From JAXMAZ01 sp046350115 (GTDB lineage Bacteria > Planctomycetota > Planctomycetia > Gemmatales > Gemmataceae): a stretch of 64,000 nucleotides of DNA. Made by a program: the position numbers and the translations under genes. Within the stretch, counting starts at the first letter, position 1, and each line of letters starts with the position of its first letter. The notes under the pieces were generated by a model, which worked only from the letters and a program-made list of their open reading frames with translations, did no database searches and was not told the origin of the DNA. The stretch spans positions 744,001 to 808,000 of the forward strand of contig JAXMAZ010000002.1 of NCBI GenBank assembly GCA_046350115.1, given 5' to 3'. This document shows, one piece after another, positions 54,372 to 62,755 of the stretch.

Positions 54372-57005
54372 ATGCTCCGACCGGTAGCCGCCGTTCTGTT
54401 GGTCGCGGCCGTCGCCGCAGCCGCCCAGCCGCCCAAGTCCGACCCGCCGAAAAAGGACGCCAAAGCCGAGCCGCAAAAGAAGGACCGGAAGGGCAAGAAG
54501 GACGCCCCGAAGGTGCCGGCCAAGCCGTCGTTCGCCACCCCGGCGGACAAGCTGAAAGTGGCCAAGGGGTTCAAGGTCGAGCTGGTCTACTCGGTCCCCC
54601 GGGACACCGAGGGGTCGTGGGTCAGCATGTGCCACGACCCGAAGGGGCGGCTCGTCGTCAGCGACCAGTACGGCAGCCTGTACCGCATCACCCCGGCCCC
54701 GGTCGGCGGCGACCCGAAGGCCACCAAGGTCGAGAAGCTGACCGTGGACATCGGCATGGCCCAGGGGCTGCTATACGCCTTCGACGCCCTGTACGTGGTC
54801 GTCAACGCCCCGAACAAGGGCGGCCTGTATCGGGTGACGGACACCAACGGCGACGACATGCCGGACAAGGTGGAGCTGCTCCGCCCGTTCCTCGGCGGCG
54901 GCGGGGAGCACGGGCCGCACGCCGTCCTCAAGCACCCGGACGGCAAGCGGCTGACGGTCGTCTGCGGCAACCAGACCCGGATCGTCGACTTCGACACCAC
55001 CCGCGTCCCGCCGCACTGGGGCGAAGACCACCTGCTGCCGCGGGTGCCGGACGGGAACGGGTTCATGAAGGGGGTGCTGGCCCCCGGCGGGTTCATCTTC
55101 AATTGCGACCCGATGGGCAAGAACGTCGAGCTGGTCAGCACCGGGTTCCGCAACGAGTACGACGCGGCGTACAACCGAGACGGCGAGCTGTTCACCTACG
55201 ACGCGGACATGGAGTGGGATTACAACACCCCTTGGTATCGGCCGACCCGGGTGTGTCACGTCACCAGCGGCAGCGAGTGGGGCTGGCGGAACGGGGCCGG
55301 CAAGTACCCGGTCCACTACCCGGACAACCTGCCGCCGGTGGTGGACATCGGCCCCGGGTCGCCGACCGGCGTCTGCTTCGGATACGGGGCCAAATTCCCG
55401 GCCAAGTACCAGGACGCCCTGTTCATCTGCGACTGGAGCTACGGCAAGCTGTACGCCGTCCACCTGGCCCCGAAGGGGTCGACGTACACCGCGACGTTCG
55501 AGGAGTTCATCACCGGCACGCCGCTGCCGCTGACGGACTTGGTGGTGAACCCGACGGACGGGGCGCTGTACTTCGCCGTCGGCGGCCGGAAGACGCAGAG
55601 CGGGCTGTACCGGGTGACGTACACCGGCGGCGGGGCGGAGGCGGTCAAGGCAACCACCTCGCCGGACGACGAGGAGGCAGCGGGCTATCGCAAGCTGCGG
55701 CACAGTCTGGAAGAGTTCCACACGCTGAAGGACAAGGCGATCGCGGACCGGGCCTGGCAGTCGATCGGTGACGCCGACCGGTTCGTCCGGTACGCCGCCC
55801 GGGCCGCGTTGGAGCGCCAGCCGGTCGAACAGTGGCAGTCGCGGGCGCTGGCCGAATCGAACCCACAAGCCAAGCTGACAGCGCTGCTCGCCCTGGTGCG
55901 GTCGGTCGCGGTGGACCCGCTGCATGCCAAGAAGGACAGCCCGAAGCCGGACCCGAAGGTCGCCCAGGGGGTCATCCACGCCCTCAACCACCTCGACTGG
56001 GACAAGCTGACCGCCGACCAGCGGATCGAGCTGGTCCGCATCTACCAGATCCTGTTCAACCGGTTCGGCAAGGCGGCCGTGGCCGAAGACCAGTACCAGG
56101 GGGCGCAGGCCCGGCTCGAACACGTCTTCCCGACCGGCAACTGGCAGCTTGACGGGATGATCCTCGAAACCCTGGTGTACATGGACACCCCGTCGGCCAC
56201 GGCCAAGGCGCTCAAGCTGATCGCCGACGCCCCGACGCAAGAGGAGCAACTGGAGTACGTCCGCAGCCTGCGGATGCAGAAGGCCGGGTGGACGCCGGAC
56301 CTCCGCAAGCAGTACTTCAACTGGTTCGTGACGGCCCAGAACTACAAGGGCGGGAACAGCTTCCAGGGGTTCCTCCGGCTCATCAAGGCGGACGCCGTCG
56401 CCGGGCTGACCGACGGCGAGAAGACGGCTCTCAAGCCGATCCTGGAGGCGAAGCCGGCGACCGCCCAGGCGACCGCCGCCCCGCCCCGGCCGTTCGTCCA
56501 GAAGTGGACGCTGGACGAGCTGGCCCCGGTGGTCGAGAAGGGGCTGGCGGCCGGCGGCCGGGACTACGACAAGGGGCGGAAGCTGTTCGCCGCGGGGAAC
56601 TGCTTCGCCTGCCACCGGTACGGCAACGAGGGCGGGGCGAACGGCCCGGACCTGACCGGCGTCGCCGGCCGGTTCAACCCCCGCGACCTGCTCGAATCGG
56701 TCCTCGACCCGAACAAAGAGATCAGCGACCAGTACGCGGCGGTCGAGATCGAGACGGCCGACGGCCGCAAGGTGGTCGGCCGGATCGTCAACCTGAACGG
56801 GGACGGCATCTCGGTGAACACGGACATGCTCAACCCGAACGGGATCGTGAACGTGAATCGGAACAACATCGAGGCGATGCGGCCGAGCAAGCAGTCCATG
56901 ATGCCGGCCGGACTGCTGGACACCTTCAACCGGGACGAGGTGCTCGACCTGATGGCCTACCTGCTCAGCCGCGGCGACCGGTCCGCGGCGGTGTTCAAGA
57001 AGTAG
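54372..57005 (+). CDS. PVC-type membrane-bound dehydrogenase with cytochrome c domain
   Basis: 877 residues. A signal peptide and a Lys-rich linker (20-50) precede a beta-propeller dehydrogenase-like domain (about 55-420; FKVELVYSVPRDTEGSWVSM), a HEAT-like helical stretch, and a C-terminal cytochrome c with CFACH (C744-C747-H748) and possible axial ligand M in PSKQSMMP. The arrangement is the PVC-type haem protein. It probably oxidises a carbohydrate or alcohol in the periplasm and passes electrons to the c haem. It is divergent from the isomerase gene. Confidence 0.88.
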   Translation: MLRPVAAVLLVAAVAAAAQPPKSDPPKKDAKAEPQKKDRKGKKDAPKVPAKPSFATPADKLKVAKGFKVELVYSVPRDTEGSWVSMCHDPKGRLVVSDQYGSLYRITPAPVGGDPKATKVEKLTVDIGMAQGLLYAFDALYVVVNAPNKGGLYRVTDTNGDDMPDKVELLRPFLGGGGEHGPHAVLKHPDGKRLTVVCGNQTRIVDFDTTRVPPHWGEDHLLPRVPDGNGFMKGVLAPGGFIFNCDPMGKNVELVSTGFRNEYDAAYNRDGELFTYDADMEWDYNTPWYRPTRVCHVTSGSEWGWRNGAGKYPVHYPDNLPPVVDIGPGSPTGVCFGYGAKFPAKYQDALFICDWSYGKLYAVHLAPKGSTYTATFEEFITGTPLPLTDLVVNPTDGALYFAVGGRKTQSGLYRVTYTGGGAEAVKATTSPDDEEAAGYRKLRHSLEEFHTLKDKAIADRAWQSIGDADRFVRYAARAALERQPVEQWQSRALAESNPQAKLTALLALVRSVAVDPLHAKKDSPKPDPKVAQGVIHALNHLDWDKLTADQRIELVRIYQILFNRFGKAAVAEDQYQGAQARLEHVFPTGNWQLDGMILETLVYMDTPSATAKALKLIADAPTQEEQLEYVRSLRMQKAGWTPDLRKQYFNWFVTAQNYKGGNSFQGFLRLIKADAVAGLTDGEKTALKPILEAKPATAQATAAPPRPFVQKWTLDELAPVVEKGLAAGGRDYDKGRKLFAAGNCFACHRYGNEGGANGPDLTGVAGRFNPRDLLESVLDPNKEISDQYAAVEIETADGRKVVGRIVNLNGDGISVNTDMLNPNGIVNVNRNNIEAMRPSKQSMMPAGLLDTFNRDEVLDLMAYLLSRGDRSAAVFKK

Positions 57006-57165
57006 GTGGCGAACGGTGAGTTCGATTCCGGCGGCCGGCAGGGCGAGCCTGTCGGCCGCCGGTTTCCGTTTGCGGTGCCGGCACTTCCGCGTAAACTCGG
57101 TCCGCGGTCTCATCGTCGCAGCCGTCCCCGGCCGGACCGCGCTCCTCTCCGCTGCGGAGGACACC

Positions 57166-59292
57166 ATGCCCCCTCGCCTGACCGCGGTCGTCGCTCTGAC
57201 CCTCCTCGCCGCGGTCGCCGCCGGCACGGCCGCCGACCCGAAGCGGGACGCCCTCTGGGCCGCCGTCCGGGCCGGGGACGTGAAAGCAATCCGGGCCGCC
57301 CTGGACGCCGGCGCGGACGTGAACGCCCGGAACGAGTACGGCGTCACCGCTCTGTGGGTCGCCGCCGGCAAGGGCAAGCCGGAGGTGGTCGAGTTGTTGG
57401 TCAAGCAGGGGGCGGACGTGAACGCCCGGGACGACATCTGGTATCAGACCCCGCTCAGCACGGCCGTCGGTAGCCTGCAGCTTAAGAGCGTCCAGCTACT
57501 CATCAAGTCCGGGGCGAAGGACACGGACGCGGCGTTCCTGACCGCCGCCGGGTCCGGCAACGTGACGATGGCCAGGGCCATCCTCGAACTGGCCAAGGTG
57601 AGCCAGGACACGCTCGACGCGGCCCTGTCCCTGACCGTCGGCGGGTCGAACACCCGGATGAAGTGGCTGCTCGTCAAAGCCGGGGCCAAGCCGTTCCCGC
57701 CGGCATCCGAAGCGGACAGGAAGGCGTGGGCCAAACTGGCCGGCACCTACGACAGCGACGGCGGGCAGAAGATGACCGTCGCTGTCAAAGATGTGGGGCT
57801 GACCGTCAACGGCCGGGTCGTGAAGCCGACCGGCCCGGACACGTTCGCCCCGCCCGGCCCGCCCGGCACCAGCTACCGCGTCGAACTCAAGGACGGCGCG
57901 GTGGCCCGCATCATCATGACCCGGTTCACCGCCGAGTACGCCTTCTTCAAATTCAAGGAGCCGGCGGCCAAGCCAACCCCGCCCACCGTCGTCGGCAGCA
58001 ACAAGGTCATGGCGCAGGTCAACTGGCCGTCGTTCCGTGGGCCGGACGGGACCGGCGTGGCCGACGGCCAGCACCCGCCGGTGGCGTTCAACGGCAAGAC
58101 CGGCGAGGGCGTCCGCTGGAAGACCCCCATCCCCGGCCTCGGCCACTCCTGCCCGGTCGTCTGGGGGGACAAAGTGTTCCTCACCACGGCCATCAGCAGC
58201 GGCCAGCCGGACCCGAAAATCCGCGTCGGCAACTACGGCGACGTGGCCTCGGTGGACGACACCAGCAAGCACACCTGGCAGGTGCTCTGCCTGGACCGGG
58301 ACACCGGCAAAGTCCTCTGGACCAAGACGGCCTACGAGGGGAAGCCGAAGATCAAGCGGCACCTGAAGGGGAGCCAGGCGAACTGCACCGCCGCGACCGA
58401 CGGCCGGCACGTCGTCGCCTGCTTCGGCTCCGAGGGGCTGTACTGCTACGACTTCGCCGGCAAGCTCCTCTGGCAGCGCGACCTCAGCACCCTGGACAGC
58501 AGCTTCGCCCTGGACCGGGAGTACGAGTGGGGGTTCGGCAACTCGCCGGTGCTGCACGACGGCAAGTGCATCCTCCAGTGTGACCTGAGCCGGGACTCGT
58601 TCATCGCCGCGTTCAGCCTGGCCGACGGGTCGAAGCTGTGGTCCACCCCACGGGACGAAATCCCGTCGTGGAGTTCGCCGGTCGTCTGGCGGAACAAGGT
58701 GCGGACGGAGATCGTCACCAACGCCGCCCAGTACGCCCGCGGGTACGACCCGGACACCGGGGCCGAACTGTGGCGGCTGGCCAAGAAGTCCGAGGTGACG
58801 GTCCCGACGCCGGTGCTGGGTAAAGACCTGGCGTTCGTCAGCAGCGGCAACCGGCCGATCCAGCCGATCATCGCGATCCGGCCCGGGGCGACCGGGGACA
58901 TCTCACTGCGGAAGGATGAGGAGCGGAACGCCCACGTCGCCTGGAGCAAGCTGCGGGGCGGGCCGTACATGCCGACCCCGATCCTGTACGGCGACCACTT
59001 CTACACCTGCTCGAACTCCGGGGTGCTGGCCTGCTACGAGGCGGCGACCGGCCGGGAAGTGTACAAGGAGCGGATCGGCGGGACCAGCTACACCGCCTCC
59101 CCGGTGGCCGCCGACGGCCGGCTTTATTTCGTCAGCGAGCAGGGCGAAGTGCGGGTGGTGAGGGCCGGGCCGAACTTCGAGTTGCTGGCGGTCAACGAGC
59201 TGGGCGACTACTGCCTGGCGTCCCCGGCGATCTCGAACGGGGCGCTGTTCGTCCGCACCCAACACTACCTCTGGTCGCTCGGGACGAAGTGA
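57166..59292 (+). CDS. Ankyrin-PQQ propeller fusion
   Basis: 708 residues. A signal peptide (LTAVVALTLLAAVAAGTAA) precedes about four ankyrin repeats (residues 30-175; ALDAGADVNARNEYGVTALW, then LLVKQGADVNARD). A linker domain follows (185-270), then a PQQ-type propeller from about 285 (NWPSFRGPDGTGVA, the usual start of planctomycete PQQ proteins; WQVLCLDRDTGKVLW). GGAGG precedes the ATG. No PQQ-enzyme catalytic signature is seen. Both parts are interaction domains, so this may be a periplasmic scaffold. Confidence 0.85.
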   Translation: MPPRLTAVVALTLLAAVAAGTAADPKRDALWAAVRAGDVKAIRAALDAGADVNARNEYGVTALWVAAGKGKPEVVELLVKQGADVNARDDIWYQTPLSTAVGSLQLKSVQLLIKSGAKDTDAAFLTAAGSGNVTMARAILELAKVSQDTLDAALSLTVGGSNTRMKWLLVKAGAKPFPPASEADRKAWAKLAGTYDSDGGQKMTVAVKDVGLTVNGRVVKPTGPDTFAPPGPPGTSYRVELKDGAVARIIMTRFTAEYAFFKFKEPAAKPTPPTVVGSNKVMAQVNWPSFRGPDGTGVADGQHPPVAFNGKTGEGVRWKTPIPGLGHSCPVVWGDKVFLTTAISSGQPDPKIRVGNYGDVASVDDTSKHTWQVLCLDRDTGKVLWTKTAYEGKPKIKRHLKGSQANCTAATDGRHVVACFGSEGLYCYDFAGKLLWQRDLSTLDSSFALDREYEWGFGNSPVLHDGKCILQCDLSRDSFIAAFSLADGSKLWSTPRDEIPSWSSPVVWRNKVRTEIVTNAAQYARGYDPDTGAELWRLAKKSEVTVPTPVLGKDLAFVSSGNRPIQPIIAIRPGATGDISLRKDEERNAHVAWSKLRGGPYMPTPILYGDHFYTCSNSGVLACYEAATGREVYKERIGGTSYTASPVAADGRLYFVSEQGEVRVVRAGPNFELLAVNELGDYCLASPAISNGALFVRTQHYLWSLGTK

Positions 59293-59319
59293 GCGACGGC
59301 GGTTCTTGCAGGTGGTGCG

Positions 59320-59640
59320 CGAGGACACCTCGGCGACGAAACGCACCGGCCCCGTAACGGTGCCCGCCCCGAGGCGAAGCGCAACGGTGCGTTCCGCAAA
59401 GCCTCCACGCACCCTACGAAGTCAGGTCCGGCGTAGGGTGCGTGGAGGGAGGCTCTGCGACCGGAACGCACCGGCCCGACTGTGACAGGTGCCGGGGCGC
59501 GGAGTCTCGGCGGTGCGTTGCGCCAAGCCTCCACGCACCCTACGAAGACCAGCCCAGCAATGACACCAACCAACCCCGGGCGTGGAGTCGTAACGGTGCG
59601 TTTCGCAAAACCTCAACGCACCCTACGGAAGACGGGACTG
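59320..59640. repeat. Cluster of GTAGGGTGCGTGGAGG repeats
   Basis: Three units ending CCTCCACGCACCCTACGAAG (59386-59420, 59512-59547) or a diverged CCTCAACGCACCCTACGGAAG (59595-59630) and one opposite arm (59430-59472, GGCGTAGGGTGCGTGGAGGG). They form alternative stems. They occupy the first part of the 905-bp gap 59293-60197. Confidence 0.85.
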
Positions 59641-59707
59641 GCGAATTGGATAGGCGGGGCCGCTATAACGGTGGATGTTCGGAAAGGGTGAGCACCCATC
59701 CTCCTAC

Positions 59708-59745
59708 ACCCGGGCGGGTCTGTTCGCACCCGCCCGGGGTCTTTT
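59708..59745 (+). terminator. Intrinsic terminator with T-run
   Basis: An 11-bp perfect stem CCCGGGCGGGT / ACCCGCCCGGG with an eight-base loop is followed by GTC and five T (59741-59745), the classical form on the plus strand. It is the clearest rho-independent terminator in the window and would end transcripts from the ankyrin-PQQ gene after the repeats. Confidence 0.8.
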
Positions 59746-59794
59746 TCGAACCTCTGTCGTTCACTTTTGCTCAGTTTGCCTAGCTTGTGACCAC

Positions 59795-59917
59795 TCAGTC
59801 ACCGTCACCGATGTCGAGCCACAGGGTTGCGAGGTCGTCGTCAGGGTCTGGGGGGGGCGAGTAGTTGTCGACGGGCGGGCGGAAGTCGTCGCAGTCCGTG
59901 AGAATCGCGGTCTGCAT
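59795..59917 (-). CDS. Possible 40-residue acidic protein
   Basis: A 41-codon frame, MQTAILTDCDDFRPPVDN..., ends with the acidic DPDDDLATLWLDIGDGD. GAGGG lies seven bases before the ATG. A TTG 66 bases upstream would lengthen it to 62 residues. Its base composition is lower in GC than neighbours. No family recognised. The flanking 59918-60197 shows no supported gene. Confidence 0.4.
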   Translation of the reverse strand: MQTAILTDCDDFRPPVDNYSPPPDPDDDLATLWLDIGDGD

Positions 59918-60197
59918 GCACTGGCCCTCGCGAGTGGGGGTTGACGGGACCGGGTCTTGCCCGGCGTTCGAGTTCTGCCGCAAACCCGACGCCCGGGGCG
60001 GCCAGAACCCAGCGAGTTGGGAGAGGGGCCAGTCGTGCCACCCGCACGACGGGCAACGATCCAGCAGCCTACGCGATTTGACGCCCCGACGCCAGAGTTC
60101 ATTCTTGCCCGCCCGCCGGCCCGTCTGGTAGCATTGGCTTCCCCGCCGAACTCCGCTCCGACCGGAGTTCCACCCGAGCCTCCCCGGGTTCCGCCTG

Positions 60198-62657
60198 ATG
60201 CTCCTGACCCTGCTGCTGACGGCCGTCCCCGCCGCGCCGGCCGAGAAGGTCGATTACCTCACCGCCGTCAAGCCGGTGTTCGCCCGGCACTGTCGTCAAC
60301 TGCCACGGCCCCAACCGCCAAAAAGCCGGGCTACGGCTCGACTCCGGGGTTGGGGTGCGAAAGGGGGACGACGGCGGGGCGGTGGTCGTGCCGGGCAAGC
60401 CGGACGAGAGCCGGCTGCTGCACGCCGTCCGCGGCACCGGCGAAGGGGAGCGGATGCCGCTCGACGCCCCGCCGCTGTCCGCCGAGCAGATCGACACGTT
60501 GAAGGCGTGGATCGTCCAAGGGGCGACGGTCCCGAAGGACGAGCCACGCCCCGCAAGCGCGTCCGACCACTGGGCCTTCCAGCCGCCGGCCAAGGTGACG
60601 CCGCCGCCTGGGGAGGCCAACCCGGTCGATGCCTTCCTGGCCGCCGAGCGGACCAAACGTGGGCTGACGGCCGCCCCGGAAGCGCCGCCCGAGGTGCTGC
60701 TCCGACGGGTGACGTTCGACCTGACCGGCCTGCCGCCGACCGATGCCGAACTGGTCGCGTTCCTGGCGGACAGATCGCCGGATGCTTACGAGCGGGCCGT
60801 GGACCGGTTGCTCGCTTCGCCGCGTCACGGCGAGCGGTGGGGCCGGCACTGGCTGGACATCTGGCGGTACGCCGACTGGTACGGGTTCGGCGGCGAACGC
60901 CGGCGGAACAGCCAGAAGCATCTGGCGGTGGCGGGACTGGGTGGTCGAGAGCCTGAACGCAGACGCCGGCTACGACCGCATGGCCCGGCTGATGCTGGCC
61001 GCCGACGAGGTCGCCCCGGCCGACCTGGACGCCCTGCGGGCGACCGGTTTCCTGGCCCGCAACTACTACAAGTTCAACCGGAACGTCTGGCTCGACAGCA
61101 CCGTCGAGCACACCGGCAACGCCGCTGCTCGGGGACACTCAACTGCGCCAAGTGCCACGACCACATGTACGACCCGGTTAGCCAGGAGGAGTACTATCGG
61201 TTCCGGCCGTCTTCGAGCCGCACCAGGTGCGGCTGGACCGTGTGCCCGGCTCAGCCGATCCGGAAGTGGGCGGGCTGGCCTGCGTGTTCGACGCCGACCC
61301 TGCCGTCCCGACGTACCTGTTCGAGCGGGGCGACGACAAACGGCCGGTGAAAGACAAGCCGCTGTCCCCCGGCGTGCCGAAAGCGGTGGACCGAAGTGGG
61401 CTGACGGTCCGTTCCCTGAAGCTGCCTGCAGCCGTGGCTCATCCGGTCCTGATCCCGCACGTTGCCGATGCGCTGCGAAAGCGGCCAACGAAACGGTGAA
61501 GGCGGCGAAGGAGCCGTTGCGGAGAACGGCCGCCGAGGCGAGCCTGGCCGCCCTGCAAGGCATCGCCGCCGACCGGGCCAGGTTCAGCGACCCGCCGGCG
61601 AAGGACGCCGCCGACCTCGCGAAGGCGGCTCACACTGCGGTCGGCCGTGCGAACCTGCTTACGGCAGAAGCCGACCTCGCGGCCGCGACGGACGCCCTGT
61701 CCGCGGCCGAGAAGGCGGCCAAGCCGGACCGAAGGCGGTGGCGGCGGCGGAAAAGAAAGCGGCGACCGCGGCGAAGGGGTGGGCCGCCGCCCGCAAGGCC
61801 GCCGACACCCCCGGCACCGATTACCCCCCGGTCGTTCCGAGCAACCCGGCTACCAGCACCGGCCGGCGGGGGCGCTGGCCGAGTGGATCACCGACCGGCG
61901 GAACCCGCTCACCGCCCGGGTGGCGGTGAACCACATCTGGCTGCGGCATTTCGGTCAACCACTTGTGCCGACCGTGTTCGACTTCGGACGCAACGGCCAA
62001 CCGCCGACCCACCCGCAGTTGCTCGACTGGCTGGCCGTCGACCTGATGGACAACGGCTGGTCGATGAAGCGGCTGCACCGGCTGATCGTCACCAGCAAGG
62101 CGTACAAGATGGCGTCCGCCCCGTCCGGCCCGGCGTTCGACGCGGACCGCACGGCCGACCCGGACAACGTTTCCCTGTGGCGGGCCAACGCCCGGCGGCT
62201 GGAGGCCGAGGCGGTCCGGGACGCGGTGCTGGCGGTGGCCGGCAAGCTCGATCTGACGGCCGGTGGCCCGGACCTCGACCCGGCGGCCGGCGCCCCGTTC
62301 CGCCGCAGCCTGTACTACCGGCACGCGCCCGAGAAGGTGATGACGTTTTTGGACGTGTTCGACGCCGCCAGCCCGACCGAGTGCTACCGCCGGCACCCGA
62401 CCATCGTGCCACAGCAGGCGCTCGCCCTGGCCAACAGCCCGCTCGCATTGGATGCGGCGAAGGCGATTGCCGAGGCGGTCAAAGAGAAGGAGTCGGCTGC
62501 GTTCGTGGCGGCTGCGTTCCGCCGGGTGTTGGGCCGCGGACCGACCGATGCGGAAGCGAAAACGTGCGCCGAGTTTTTGAACGAGCAGAAGGGCCGGGGT
62601 CGGCAGAACCTCGTTCACGTGCTGCTCAACCACCACGAGTTTGTGACACTCCGGTAG
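60198..62657 (+). pseudogene. DUF1549/DUF1553 (PSD1) cytochrome-type protein, multiply frameshifted
   Basis: Homologous segments appear in all three plus frames in order: signal peptide MLLTLLLTAVPAAPA, cytochrome-like region with a CVNCH haem motif, DUF1549 (HGERWGRHWLDIWRYADWYG) and DUF1553 (ITDRRNPLTARVAVNHIWLR) to the stop at 62655. The frame changes about seven times: an extra C at 60294 inside CVNCH, a two-base loss near 60920, and losses near 61130, 61206, 61473, 61729 and 61870. No nonsense substitutions are seen. The last ~260 codons (from 61871) are intact. It usually pairs with DUF1501, which follows. Decay versus sequence error is undecided. Confidence 0.8.
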
Positions 62658-62672
62658 CACACAGGGGCGTTT

Positions 62673-62722
62673 AGCGGTCCGGCCTCCGGCCGGACCGGGG
62701 CCGCCGGTGGCGGCCCCGCTAC
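62673..62722. repeat. Cloverleaf-like double-hairpin repeat
   Basis: Outer arms TAGCGG / CCGCTA enclose two adjacent perfect 9-bp hairpins (GGTCCGGCC-TCC-GGCCGGACC at 62677-62697 and GGGGCCGCC-GGT-GGCGGCCCC at 62698-62718). The element lies between the DUF1553 gene and the DUF1501 gene. Confidence 0.8.
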
Positions 62723-62755
62723 ACGGGATTCCCGGACCAATTTTTGCGAGCCGCC

